From contig CADATZ010000021.1 in NCBI GenBank assembly GCA_902791025.1, positions 1 to 52,198 on the forward strand: DNA of 52,198 nt, written 5' to 3'. This DNA comes from an uncultured Chloroflexota bacterium. Its GTDB lineage: Bacteria; Chloroflexota; Anaerolineae; Anaerolineales; Anaerolineaceae. The notes beneath the pieces were generated by a model, which was not told the origin of the DNA, ran no database searches, and saw nothing but the letters and a program-made list of their open reading frames with translations. A program made the translations under genes and the position numbers. The first letter of the stretch is position 1, and every line of letters begins with the position of its first letter. This document shows positions 32,387-41,715 of the stretch, piece after piece.

Positions 32387-32473
32387 TTTAATTGGTGTCA
32401 ATAAAACCGGTTTCTTCCCAAATTCAGACGGGGAAGGAACCGGTTTTTGTTTTCCGGTTCGGAAAGGACCCGA

Positions 32474-32811
32474 ATGGATGTTTCTGACACCAAGCTCATT
32501 CTTGAAATCTATCGAATCATATCCGGTATTGGCAGTTCCCGAAAAGAACAATCTATCAATCAGTTCAAAATGCAATTGATTGCCAGCTCCGGAAAAACGG
32601 CTGCAAAATATTGATTGTTGACGAAAATAACCGTCTTTATCAGTTGAACGGCAAGGTCATTTTTTATTTTTCTCCACCGCTTGAAAAAATATCCAATATG
32701 AAAAGATTCCTGATCCGAGTACTGAAGGAGTCTGATCCCCACTTCATTATTGCATACGGTATCCGAAATGAAACCGGTGCTTGCATCTATCGTGTCGAAA
32801 TTCCTGAATAA
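32474..32811 (+). pseudogene. Frameshifted gene of unknown function
   Basis: ATG at 32474 (AAAGGA upstream) gives MDVSDTKLILEIYRIISGIG to about residue 45. After a one-base shift near 32590 the reading continues as KILIVDENNRLYQLNGKVIF and ends IYRVEIPE at TAA. The combined product would be about 112 residues, soluble and without a recognised domain. It sits between remnants and is followed by a broken serine recombinase gene, so it may be an accessory gene of that element. Confidence 0.35.
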
Positions 32812-32986
32812 ATAGTTTTGTATCCTATGGTTATGAGGATTTAAAACCAGATGCAAAACGACACGTTAGAACAATTTGACCGATATCCAGCGTACGGACC
32901 GAAGGTGATAAATTTACTTGAATTATTAGCTTCAATTGCAGCCCGCAAAAATGAAGAACAATCAGACAATTGTGTGGAGTGTAATA

Positions 32987-33402
32987 CTAATGGGAACAAA
33001 TAATAATTTGCCGGAAAGCAAGCGGATGCGCATTGCAAGAAAAAACAAGGAAGAGAAATCCAGCCCGGAAGAATTAGAACGAAAAAACAAGGCGGCAATT
33101 TATCTTCGAATTTCTTCTGAAATGCAGAAAGATAATTTCAGCATAGCAGCTCAGAAAGAAGAGTGCATGAAATATGTTCTGGAAAAAGGTTTTACCGTTG
33201 CTGAAGAAAATATTTATATTGATGAAGCATATTCAGCAAAAGACGATGATCGTCCGGCATTTCAGAAAATGCTCGCGGATGCTCACGCAGGCCAGTTCTC
33301 TCTAATCGTAGCTCACAAATAGACCGTTTGTTACGAAATCTGAAGTTGCACCTGGGAATAGTGGAAGATCTCAAGAAAATAAATGTTACTTTAATCAGCT
33401 AA
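32987..33402 (+). pseudogene. Serine recombinase N-terminal fragment, frameshifted
   Basis: A hydrophilic leader is followed by the resolvase start AAIYLRISSEMQKDNFSIAA with the catalytic Ser, then EECMKYVLEKGF and DEAYSAKDDDRPAFQKMLAD, ending SLIVAHK at TAG 33320. One base further on, the +1 frame continues as DRLLRNLKLHLGIVEDLKKI, the expected sequence after (V)HKxDR, and stops at 33400. A single-base loss in the AAA run explains the break, but the C-terminal two thirds are also gone. It is distinct from the recombinase at 1.5-3.1 kb. The start is uncertain. Confidence 0.7.
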
Positions 33403-33481
33403 TGAAAATCTATTACAAGTATAAAGCGTAAAAACTTGTCAGCTTTTTGGTACTTATTCTCAATAATTAGCTATAATTCAA

Positions 33482-33503
33482 AAAGGTTATAAGTAACTAA
33501 CCT
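33482..33503. promoter_or_regulatory. Operator-like inverted repeat AAGGTTA-N8-TAACCTT
   Basis: A perfect seven-base inverted repeat lies just downstream of a TATAAT box (33472-33477) and 38 bases before the DUF4418 gene. The position is that of a repressor operator for the DUF4418/ABC gene group. No regulator gene is adjacent. Confidence 0.5.
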
Positions 33504-33541
33504 TATGTAATAGAAAAACAACGCAAGGATGGGATGAGTAT

Positions 33542-33946
33542 ATGTTTCAAAAAAAAATATCATTAAAAGCAGTAATGCCTGCATTTTTTTTACTTTTGCT
33601 TCTCCTCGGGACAGCAACGGTGTTCCATCCCTGTGATATGAAGGAAGACGGGACATGGATGCATTGCCATGATGTTCAAACTGCGGTTATAACCGGTTCG
33701 ATCATCCTTACTGTCCTTCTGGCCGCTGCGGCAGTTATAAAAAACAGATGGGTAAAACTGATTGGATATGGAGTTGCGGTAATCGGTGCGGCAGTAATGT
33801 TTTTCCTGCCCGGTGACATAATGCAAATGTGTATGATGCACACCATGCGCTGCTATGCCGTGATGAGACCTTTTGTCCGAATCATGTGTGTATTGACTGC
33901 GATCTCAGCAGCATTTCTTTTGATCAGGACCTGCAAAAACAAATAA
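33542..33946 (+). CDS. DUF4418 family membrane protein
   Basis: The 134-residue protein has four hydrophobic segments: residues about 10-26, 48-63, 70-90 and 112-128. It carries the DUF4418 features FHPCDM near 28 and WMHCHDVQTA near 39, plus the MQMCMMHTMRC segment near 94, rich in Met, Cys and His. These could bind metal or redox partners, but the family's function is unknown. It starts 38 bases after an inverted repeat and is followed within six bases by an FtsX-like permease gene. The genomic association with MacB/FtsX-type ABC genes recurs in Clostridia and suggests a shared membrane role. Confidence 0.75.
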   Translation: MFQKKISLKAVMPAFFLLLLLLGTATVFHPCDMKEDGTWMHCHDVQTAVITGSIILTVLLAAAAVIKNRWVKLIGYGVAVIGAAVMFFLPGDIMQMCMMHTMRCYAVMRPFVRIMCVLTAISAAFLLIRTCKNK

Positions 33947-33951
33947 GATAT

Positions 33952-35125
33952 ATGTTTTTATTACGTCAGGTTCCCATCAAAAACATCAAAGCACATCCGT
34001 TCAGATTCGGCATTTTAGCCGCACTGACAATGCTGCAGCAAATTTGTTTTTTTACAGGGCTGGTGTTCGCATTATCCCTTCGGCAGGAACTTGAGTTAGC
34101 GCAGTCCGCAGTCCCGGCTTGGCGCTGATGTATTGATCTATCCATCTCAGGCGATGAGCAAAATATCCAAAGACGGCTTGCTGATGCAGGGTACGCCGGT
34201 GGAAGTCTACAAAAACCGCTCGATGCTTTCCCGGATCGATAACTGCGATCATATTTCAGGACTTTCCTGGCAGATCTATATTTCCGACGGAACGTATAAA
34301 ATCACCGGGTACGAACCGGAAACAGATTTTGTCATTTCGCCCTGGCTGTCCGAAGGCTCACGGTTTATTCCCTCTGAAGGTTCAGTGGTTGTTGGTTCCG
34401 GAGTCTCGGTCCCCGTAAATGACCGGCTGACAATATTCCGGAAGGAATGGCCGGTTTCAGGACATCTCCTTGAGACCGGTTCGGAACTGGACAATATGAT
34501 TTTTGTCAGCATGGATACTCTTCGAATGCTTATACATGCCTCCGAAGAAGCGGGGAACTCAAACTTTCTGAAAATTGATCCCAAAACAATGTTCTCTGCC
34601 GCATTGGTAAAAACGGATGATAAACAAAATGTAGAAAGCGTGACCAACTGGATCAATATATATATCCGAAAGGTCACCGCCATCCGCAGTGACGAGGCCT
34701 TGTCAAAAACAGCTGCAGACATTCAGAAACATTCAGCATCTGTCTTTTGTATTGCCGGTGTTTTATGGGCTGTTTTGCTCCTTGCGTTGTTGATCGTCCA
34801 GAGTATCTTGATGAAGCAGCGCCGCAAAGAGCTTCATTTCTGGTCTGTTATCGGAGCATCAAGAAAGAAAACAGAAGCCGTGATTCTTCGAGAGGCTTTC
34901 ATCACGCATGGATGCGGAGTCTTCGCAGGAATATTTGTCTCATTCATGCTGTACTTTCTTCTCCGTGAAAAACTCTTTCCTGAAACCGTGCTTTCCGTAT
35001 CCGCGCTGATTTTGATTTCACTTGGAGTCGGCCTGGTCATGACAGCAGTCGGATGTTTGAGCGCATGCGCGGCGGAGAGAAACGTACTCAAATCGACGGA
35101 AGGTCGGATGCTGCTGAACATATAA
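33952..35125 (+). pseudogene. FtsX-like ABC permease, frameshifted
   Basis: Frame 1 starts MFLLRQVPIKNIKAHPFRFG with the first helix and reaches LELAQS near 34110. There the frame shifts, and the next frame supplies RLGADVLIYPSQAMSKISKD and the rest: an extracytoplasmic MacB-like domain, then three helices (VLWAVLLLALLIVQSIL and two more) with SVIGASRKKTEAVILREAF. The following intact paralogue has the matching RTRLGADILVTPADAKN at this place, which fixes the shift near the CCCGG at 34114. It may be a sequencing error in an otherwise good gene of about 390 residues, because the downstream frame is undamaged. An FtsX permease passes no solute but drives mechanical work or export. Confidence 0.75.
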
Positions 35126-35136
35126 AGGAGTCTTTT

Positions 35137-36348
35137 ATGGTTTCGTTACGGAACATTCCTATCAAAAATCTCAAAAGCAATCCCGGGAAAACCACCGCGA
35201 TCCTGATCTTTACGGCACTTATGGCTGCTGCAGTGTTCGGCGGCACCCTGATCGTCCGGGGAATGCAGCAGGGACTTGCAAATGTCCGCACGCGCTTAGG
35301 CGCTGACATTCTGGTGACGCCTGCCGACGCAAAAAACGAATTTGATGCACAGACTTTCCTGATCCAGGCAGAGCCCGGATACTTTTACATGGATGCTTCC
35401 GTGCTGGATGAGGTTCGTGCTGTTGAAGGTGTTGATAAAGCTTCTCCGCAGCTGTTTCTGGCTTCAGCAACCGCAAGCTGCTGTTCAGCAAAGCTGCAGA
35501 TCATCGCGTTTGACCCGGAGACGGATTTTACCATCCAGCCCTGGATCCGTGAGACCTTCGGGGGAGCACAGAAACTTGGCTTATTGGATGTGATCGTCGG
35601 GGCCAACGTTACGGTTTACGATGATTATATTCTTCGCCTGTATAACAATGACTGCCGCGTGATCGGTCAATTCGCGCCAACGGGTTCTACGCTTGACAAT
35701 GCGGTCTATACCAATTTTGAGACGATAAAAGTTTTGATAGACTCCTCATTTGACACTAAGCTCAATAAATGTCAGTCTTTTGATACAAATGACGTGATTT
35801 CCTCTGTCATGATCAGCCTGAAAGACGGATATGATGCAGAGAACGTCGCGGAAACAATTGAGAGCACTATCAGCGGTGTCAGCACAGCCACTTCCAAAAA
35901 GATGGTTTCAGGTATTGTTGAATCGCTCAACAGCATATCCGGAACGGTTCGAGCATTTATCGTGATTTTCTGCCTGCTTGGAACATTGATGACAGTACTG
36001 CTTTTCGCTCTGATGATCAGCGAACGCAAAAAAGAATTCGCGTCGCTCAGCATCATTGGTGCCAGTAAAAGAATCCTTTACAGAATGGTCGCAGAGGAAT
36101 CAGCTTATGTCAATTTGACGGGAGGTTTGCTTGGCATCATCCTGAGTGCTGTTTTGATCCTGGGATTCAGCAATCTGATTGGACAAAAGCTTGAAATCGG
36201 GTTTGCACTGCCGGATGCGGGTCAGATCACTATCTTTGCACTGTTCACATTGGGTCTCGTTATGCTTGCTGCAATTCTTTCCGCTTTGATTGCGGCCAAA
36301 CAGGTGAGCAGTCCTGACACCGGTCTCATATTGAAAGAAGGTGAATAA
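35137..36348 (+). CDS. FtsX-like ABC permease (MacB type)
   Basis: The start is the ATG at 35137 behind AAAGGAG. The 403-residue product has one N-terminal helix (TTAILIFTALMAAAVFGGTL), a MacB-like periplasmic core domain (about 45-270) and three C-terminal helices with the FtsX segment ERKKEFASLSIIGASKRILY. It is paralogous to the frameshifted permease just upstream, giving a heterodimer typical of YtrE/Cj1661-1663-like systems. It overlaps the ribosome binding region of the ATPase gene that follows. In Campylobacter a similar two-FtsX plus ATPase set belongs to the p19 iron-uptake operon. Whether this one relates to iron is only an inference, as p19 and FTR1 are absent here. Confidence 0.88.
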   Translation: MVSLRNIPIKNLKSNPGKTTAILIFTALMAAAVFGGTLIVRGMQQGLANVRTRLGADILVTPADAKNEFDAQTFLIQAEPGYFYMDASVLDEVRAVEGVDKASPQLFLASATASCCSAKLQIIAFDPETDFTIQPWIRETFGGAQKLGLLDVIVGANVTVYDDYILRLYNNDCRVIGQFAPTGSTLDNAVYTNFETIKVLIDSSFDTKLNKCQSFDTNDVISSVMISLKDGYDAENVAETIESTISGVSTATSKKMVSGIVESLNSISGTVRAFIVIFCLLGTLMTVLLFALMISERKKEFASLSIIGASKRILYRMVAEESAYVNLTGGLLGIILSAVLILGFSNLIGQKLEIGFALPDAGQITIFALFTLGLVMLAAILSALIAAKQVSSPDTGLILKEGE

Positions 36349-36349
36349 A

Positions 36350-37018
36350 ATGGCTTTGACCGCAAAATCGATCCGAAAAGATTTTTACAGAGCAGGGAAA
36401 AACAGCAATATTTTTACCGCTGTTCAAATGCTCGATCTGGAACTGGAACAGGGAAAAATGATTGAGATCACGGGACGGTCCGGGAGCGGAAAGAGTACCC
36501 TTCTGAATATGCTGGCAGGAATACTCAACCCAACCTCCGGCCGGATATTATTAGATGAGGTTGATCTTTACGCATTAGACGACGAAAAACGCTCCCGTCT
36601 GCGAAATGAGAAAATCGGCCTGATTCCACAGGGGCACACGGCATTGCTCGGTCTGACGGTTTTGGAAAATGTTCTGCTGCCCGCGGTTCTTTACAGCAAT
36701 GGCTCCGCTCCTGAACAGCGTGCAGCAGATCTGCTCAGACAGGTTGGCCTGATAGAGATGGACAATGAAAAACCAAATGCGCTGTCAGGCGGTGAATTGC
36801 GCCGCATGGCGGTTGCCCGTGCGCTCCTGATGCAGCCAAAAATTATCCTGGCTGATGAACCCACTGCCGGATTGGATGAGGAAAATATCATCTCAGTCAT
36901 GGGGCTGCTTCGCAATGCTGCGGATGATGGCGCTGCTGTGCTGCTGGTGACACATGAGAATGAGGCCGCTCAGTTTGCCGATGAGATCCTTCACATGGAT
37001 GGCGGACATTTCATCTGA
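36350..37018 (+). CDS. ABC transporter ATPase, MacB/LolD family
   Basis: The 222-residue single-domain ATPase has Walker A GRSGSGKSTLLNMLAG near 42, Q-loop region IPQGHTALLGLTVLENVLLP, signature LSGGELRRMAVARALLM near 147, Walker B IILADEPTAGLDEEN and H-loop LLVTHENEAAQFAD. The ATG at 36350 follows the permease TAA by one base. It pairs with the two FtsX-like permeases upstream. In this family ATP binding drives conformational work across the membrane instead of solute passage. Confidence 0.92.
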   Translation: MALTAKSIRKDFYRAGKNSNIFTAVQMLDLELEQGKMIEITGRSGSGKSTLLNMLAGILNPTSGRILLDEVDLYALDDEKRSRLRNEKIGLIPQGHTALLGLTVLENVLLPAVLYSNGSAPEQRAADLLRQVGLIEMDNEKPNALSGGELRRMAVARALLMQPKIILADEPTAGLDEENIISVMGLLRNAADDGAAVLLVTHENEAAQFADEILHMDGGHFI

Positions 37019-37038
37019 TTGTACAGGAAGATTACCCT

Positions 37039-37884
37039 GTGAAAAAAGCCTCGAAATCTTTTTTCTTGTTTTTATTGATTTCCGCTGCAGCTATACTTAT
37101 CGGAATGGCTGTTTTTTATGCGTACCGTGAGAAGATATATCGATCCGCTTTGGAACAATTTGAGGCCGGTGAGACTCAGATGTCCTATGAGCTTTTCAGT
37201 TCCCTCCGGAATTACAAGGATGCGGAACATTATCTGGAACAAATACTGAAAGCAGATCCGGTACTTGCGTTTCGATCCACAGAGAAAGGTAGTGAGGTCA
37301 TTTTCGGTCGTTATGAACAGGATGCTCACCCTGACAACGGGCCGGAACCAATTCGCTGGCTCGTGCTGGACCGCATAGCGGACAGGATCCTTTTGCTCAG
37401 TGTCACCGCACTCGATGGGAAGCCTTATCATACAGAATCCTTTGAACCGGTCACATGGGAAAACAGCACACTGCGTTCCTGGTTAAACAGCAGTTTTTAC
37501 GAGATCGCTTTTGAACCTTCAGAACGGGCTTTGATTCCGTTTGTTCTGAATCAGAATTCCGATCAATCCGCTGTTGGCACAGAAGGCGGTGCTGATACAA
37601 GGGATCGGGTTTTTCTCCTGAGTGAGACAGAAGCCTCGATTTATTTTGGCAATGATCTGGATCAGGATACGATCGGGAAAGCATACGCGTCAGAGCATGC
37701 CACACATCAGAACATTGAAGTTGATGCCGAAGGTGCTGTTTCCTGGTGGCTGCGCTCCCCGGGTGTTTATCCCTACAGTGCCCAATTTGTTGACCAGCAG
37801 GGTAAACCTTACCTCAGCGGAGCCTATACAGACATCGACTATCAATTCGCCGTCCGACCCGCCATTTGGCTGGATCTGAGGTAA
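37039..37884 (+). CDS. Membrane-anchored DUF6273 domain protein
   Basis: The GTG start at 37039 follows an AGGAAG site. The 281-residue protein has an N-terminal helix (FFLFLLISAAAILIGMAVFYA, 8-28) and then a short TPR-like helical hairpin (ALEQFEAGETQMSYELFSSL). The DUF6273 domain follows: VIFGRYEQD, PIRWLVLDRIADRILLLS, TWENSTLRSWLNSSFYEIAF, RVFLLSETEA, SWWLRSPG and FAVRPAIWLDLR. DUF6273 is common in clostridial exported or phage-tail-like proteins and may bind ligands. It would face the outside of the cell. It is the last gene of the ABC group. Confidence 0.85.
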   Translation: MKKASKSFFLFLLISAAAILIGMAVFYAYREKIYRSALEQFEAGETQMSYELFSSLRNYKDAEHYLEQILKADPVLAFRSTEKGSEVIFGRYEQDAHPDNGPEPIRWLVLDRIADRILLLSVTALDGKPYHTESFEPVTWENSTLRSWLNSSFYEIAFEPSERALIPFVLNQNSDQSAVGTEGGADTRDRVFLLSETEASIYFGNDLDQDTIGKAYASEHATHQNIEVDAEGAVSWWLRSPGVYPYSAQFVDQQGKPYLSGAYTDIDYQFAVRPAIWLDLR

Positions 37885-37928
37885 GCCCTCTCTTGCTGTG
37901 TTTCCTCTGCCTAAACAAGGATCCAATT

Positions 37929-38556
37929 TTATATTTTCTTAATGTAGCTCCAGCTGCCTATTGATCTTCCTCCGTATTCAAAGTATTTTTCATCGAAAAG
38001 GGAGAAATTGTGGCTTTCATAAAATCTGCGGTTGAGTTCGGAATTGGTAAAAAGGGTTTAAGGCCTCGCCTCCTGCATTTCTGACATATGGAATCAGGCA
38101 ATCATTCAAAAATCGACCGCCGATTCCTTTGCCTTCTTCAGCTTTTGCTACGGTCAGAAGACTGAGATACCAGTTCTTTCCGTCAAGTTCATGACACGGA
38201 GCAGAGGCCTGCATTTCCATCGTATGCCATGCATTTACCTGCCTGAGTCCACCGGTGAGCAAAACATGCACCCAGCCGCGTCTGATGTATTCTGCATCAG
38301 AAGGTTTTTTGAAATCCGGTGCGCATAATTGAGCAACAGCGGCAATATGGTCATCTTCCCGGGCTGTCAGAAAGACTGTGCCGGGTTTGTCATAATTTGC
38401 ATGAAACTCCAGCTGCAATAATGTGTCCAAAAAGCGTTTTCTTCGCTGATCATTGGGAATATAGATGCTGAAGTATTCATAATCATAAAACGCTTCTGCG
38501 GCAAGTAATGAACATTCATTCAATTCTTCACGAGCCATTTTCTTATACACAGTCAT
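37929..38556 (-). pseudogene. GNAT-family acetyltransferase, frameshifted near the C-terminus
   Basis: The first frame from the ATG at 38556 gives the GNAT fold: an N-terminal strand-helix (MAREELNECSLLAAEAFYDY), GTVFLTAREDDHIAAVAQLC, NWYLSLLTVAKAEEGKGIGG (the acetyl-CoA-binding Q/RxxGxG/A-like motif near 138) and DCLIPYVRNAGGEAL. At about 38060 (TTAAACCCTTTTT) the frame changes, and the true ending LFTNSELNRRFYESHNFSLF through SWSYIKKI is found in another frame, ending at 37929. The shift is within homopolymers, so it could be a sequencing error. The repaired protein would be about 208 residues. Confidence 0.75.
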
Positions 38557-38718
38557 ATTATCATCCTCTTATAACCAAAGATTAAAGCTGCTTTTTGGTA
38601 CAAATTTCATCGTTAATCCCAGTTTCGCTTCCTGATCAGTGAAACACACGAAAACAGACACGTTTGTTCGGACTGTTCCGCACAAAGTGCCGAATGTGTT
38701 TCGTATGTTTGGCAGGGA

Positions 38719-39420
38719 TCAGAAGAATCGTTTCCAGACGGCGATGGCGTTGGAATTGAGCAGGATCTCATCGATATCCAGATCGGCGGGGCAGATGTTC
38801 CGACAGGCGAGAGATTTCCCACAGCCTTCATATACATGGAGGCGATACTTGTCTGTCATGGCTTTCTTTTGTGAGTCCGGCAGCTGCGCCAGTAACCGTG
38901 CCATGGGAACAGCTGAGGCGGTCCCGGTGAATTTGCCGTCGATGTGGAAATTAGGACAGACCTCCAGACAGCACCCGCACTGCAGACAACGGGAAGCTTC
39001 ATAGGAGACAGACATGGCTTTATCTTTTCCCTTTGCGTCTGACTCAAACCAGAGCCGCAGGGTCTTCAGGTTTTCAAACATTACGCTGCGGTCCACCATC
39101 AGGTCTGCGATGACCGGGAATTTCCGAAGTGGTTCGATTTTAACAACACCCTTGAATTCGCTCAACCGTGCTCCACAGGCCAGCCGCGGTCTGTTGTTGA
39201 TGACCATAGCACAGGCACCGCATTTTTTTTGCAGGCAGGAGCATTCCCAGCGGATCGGTGCTGCCGGTTTTCCTTCGGCATCACGCAGATTTTCCTGTTC
39301 GTTCAAAGCTGTCAGCGCAGAAGCAACGGAATCATCAGTACTTTTCGGATCATAATTAAAACGCTGCCAGTAAGGTTTCTCATCTTGATTTTTCCGGCGC
39401 AGGATCAAAAGTTCAGTCAT
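38719..39420 (-). CDS. frdB: Fumarate reductase/succinate dehydrogenase iron-sulfur subunit
   Basis: The ATG at 39420 has an AAAGGA site, giving 233 residues. The N-terminal [2Fe-2S] domain carries CSCLQKKCGACAMVINNRPRLAC near 64-86. The C-terminal ferredoxin-like domain carries CLQCGCCLEVCP (near 159) and CGKSLACRNICP (near 210), the ligands for the [4Fe-4S] and [3Fe-4S] clusters. It links the flavoprotein to the membrane subunit. Its start overlaps the stop of the flavoprotein gene by eight bases. Gene order C-A-B is usual in Clostridia, Chlorobi and epsilonproteobacteria-like frd clusters. Confidence 0.93.
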   Translation of the reverse strand: MTELLILRRKNQDEKPYWQRFNYDPKSTDDSVASALTALNEQENLRDAEGKPAAPIRWECSCLQKKCGACAMVINNRPRLACGARLSEFKGVVKIEPLRKFPVIADLMVDRSVMFENLKTLRLWFESDAKGKDKAMSVSYEASRCLQCGCCLEVCPNFHIDGKFTGTASAVPMARLLAQLPDSQKKAMTDKYRLHVYEGCGKSLACRNICPADLDIDEILLNSNAIAVWKRFF

Positions 39421-40996
39421 TGTGCATTTCCTTTCCGATTGCAGCGAAGTGATGCACGAACGCACCATTTTGGATCTGTACGATCGAAGTTTTGCGGAAA
39501 TGTTCATCATCCCGATCCGGATAGTCCGTCCGGGTATGAGCTCCCCTGCTTTCACGGCGCTCCAATGCGCTCAGCAGCATGGCCTTTGCCAGCAACCGGC
39601 GATTTGATTCGGTTTGATCCTGTACAGCAGAGAGGTTTTCCAGCTGTTCAAGAGCCTCTTTCAGCCCGGTTTCGGTGCGAAGAATACCGAGCCCGCTTAA
39701 CAATACATCCCGCAGATGTTTAGCCCGTCGGGGCACACTCTCAATCCATACAGGAGCTTTCTCCTGCGTTTCACCGGATTGAAAATCTGCCATCTCTGCA
39801 GCTGCTGTTTCCGCTGCTGTTTTTCCGCCGAAAATAGCGCCCAGGGTGGAGTTTCCGCCAAGACGGTTTGCTCCATGATACTGACAGGCGCACTCTCCGG
39901 CAGCATAGAGTCCGGCGATATTGGTGCGGTGGAATTTGTCAACCAAAATGCCACCCATGAAATAATGAATGCCCGGTGAAACCGGAACCGGTTCTTTAGC
40001 AGGATCAATTGCAAGATAATATCGGATCTCTTCTCTCAGGTCAGTCAGTTTTTCCTTCCAGGTCTGTTTGGAAAGGCCGCACAGGTCCAGGTAAACCTGA
40101 TGGCCGGTCGAGTCATCGTGCATAACGTAATACATCTCACGGGCGACAACATCGCGCGGCATCAGATTGCCAAGCTTGGGATATTTTTCTTCCATGAAAT
40201 ACCAGGGTGAACCGTTCCTTTCCACGAAAAGGCGTCCGCCCTCACCACGCGCCGCTTCAGAAATCAGCATACGCTTTTCCGGTATCTGCACGGTAGTCGG
40301 GTGATATTGAATAAACTCAAGGTTCGCAAAGGCCACACCCTGCGCGAAAAGATCTGCCGCGGCATTCCCTGTATTTGCTGTTGTACCGGTGGTCATTCCG
40401 GGAAAGAATCCGTTCAGTCCGCCGGAAACAAAAATGACCGGCCCGGGTAGAAAAAAGATTACCCCGTTGTGATCATCCCGGATCCATACACCCAGGCAAC
40501 GCCTGTCCCGGACCGAAAGGGAAACAAATTCATGATGGCTGAGCCGGTGGATCAGCCATGAGGCTTCATATTTCCGGCATTCATCGATGAGTGCTGTCAT
40601 CAGAACTTTTCCGGTGCTGCTTTGCGCATAGGCAGTGCGTTTTTTCTTCTGTCCGCCGAAATTGCGCTGAATCAGCCTGCCGTCTTTGCGGTGCAGTGGT
40701 GTACCGAGACGTAAGAGCCATTCCAGCAGCTCCGGTGCGTGATCTGTGAGATTTTCGACTGCTTTCGGATCTGCCAAATCGCAGCCGGCGCGCATGGTGT
40801 CCGCGGCATGTTCCGCAGGAGAGTCATTTTCTCCCATAGTGTCCATGGCGCCATTGATGCCGCCTTCTGCCATAACCGATTGCGCTCGCTCTGAAGGCTG
40901 AAAAGAAACCAATGTAACAGGGATCCCTTTTTTAGCAAGATGGATTGCCGCTGAAAGTCCTGCCAGCCCCGCCCCAATGATCTTGATCTGTTCCAT
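39413..40996 (-). CDS. frdA: Fumarate reductase/succinate dehydrogenase flavoprotein subunit
   Basis: The start is the ATG at 40996, where IIGAGLAGLSAAIHLAKKGI (the FAD Rossmann motif) begins. The 527-residue product also has AEGGINGAMD, the covalent-FAD His region ENDSPAEHAADT (near 58), EFIQYHPTT, the catalytic segment ISEAARGEGGRLFVE, and AAGECACQYHGANRLGGNSTL near 374. In an anaerobe this complex most likely reduces fumarate to succinate with menaquinol or another membrane donor. The reverse reaction is possible. It lies 10 bases after the cytochrome b gene. Confidence 0.94.
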   Translation of the reverse strand: MEQIKIIGAGLAGLSAAIHLAKKGIPVTLVSFQPSERAQSVMAEGGINGAMDTMGENDSPAEHAADTMRAGCDLADPKAVENLTDHAPELLEWLLRLGTPLHRKDGRLIQRNFGGQKKKRTAYAQSSTGKVLMTALIDECRKYEASWLIHRLSHHEFVSLSVRDRRCLGVWIRDDHNGVIFFLPGPVIFVSGGLNGFFPGMTTGTTANTGNAAADLFAQGVAFANLEFIQYHPTTVQIPEKRMLISEAARGEGGRLFVERNGSPWYFMEEKYPKLGNLMPRDVVAREMYYVMHDDSTGHQVYLDLCGLSKQTWKEKLTDLREEIRYYLAIDPAKEPVPVSPGIHYFMGGILVDKFHRTNIAGLYAAGECACQYHGANRLGGNSTLGAIFGGKTAAETAAAEMADFQSGETQEKAPVWIESVPRRAKHLRDVLLSGLGILRTETGLKEALEQLENLSAVQDQTESNRRLLAKAMLLSALERRESRGAHTRTDYPDRDDEHFRKTSIVQIQNGAFVHHFAAIGKEMHND

Positions 40997-41006
40997 ATTC
41001 AGTTCC

Positions 41007-41549
41007 TCAAATCCTCTGCCAGCGGAAGTAATAGATAATAAATGCCGCAATGCTGATAATTAAAACGATTGAGAGTATCACAAGAATATCCGGCAGAAAA
41101 CGTTTCAGCGATCTTGCTCCGATCGCGATAAACAAAGGACGAATATTTGTCAAAACGTGCAGTGCGATGGAAACCACAAACAGAATCTGCATAATCGTTT
41201 TTGCTGTGGTAAACGGTTTGAGCTGAAGATTCCCATTGACCGTGCTGCTGAAGGCAAACATATGGAAAAATATCAAAACCATGATTGCGGCTCCGCTGAT
41301 GCGCCTTGCCCAGAAAAGAGCATTTTCCCGGAAATAGGGAGCCCCTGTCTTGCGCCAGACCCGGATCGAATCAATCGTAAGCTTGATCCCGATGGCCGCA
41401 TGGATAAAAATCAGCACGGCACAGATGCGGGACGTAACTTTCATCACCATGACATTGTTAGCGCCGAACAGCTGCAGTGAGCCAAAAATCGCATGATCCA
41501 GGAACAGGATCATGATCAGAACTGTCAGTATGGCGTTAAATTTTCTCAT
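41007..41549 (-). CDS. frdC: Fumarate reductase cytochrome b-type membrane subunit
   Basis: The 180-residue protein has five hydrophobic segments starting near 6, 40, 82, 115 and 155. His residues inside or next to them (DHAIFGS at 19, IHAAIGIKL at 50, FFHMFAF at 100, ALHVLTNIRP at 133) fit the heme b ligands of single-chain FrdC/SdhC anchors. It is the first gene of frdCAB and would anchor the dehydrogenase and pass electrons to it. The sequence identity is judged from topology, His pattern and position. Confidence 0.8.
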   Translation of the reverse strand: MRKFNAILTVLIMILFLDHAIFGSLQLFGANNVMVMKVTSRICAVLIFIHAAIGIKLTIDSIRVWRKTGAPYFRENALFWARRISGAAIMVLIFFHMFAFSSTVNGNLQLKPFTTAKTIMQILFVVSIALHVLTNIRPLFIAIGARSLKRFLPDILVILSIVLIISIAAFIIYYFRWQRI

Positions 41550-41715
41550 CTCTAAAATAAAGGAGACTTATCAGCTCCTTCTCCTGTTACCCATTCATTT
41601 TTTAGCTTTCACTTTGAACAGGTATCACAAGTATATCAGGATTTTGAAACACTTCCGTAATATTGCATGCTTCAGCGATCTCTTTTGAAACAATAGCTGT
41701 ATCAAAATAAGCATT

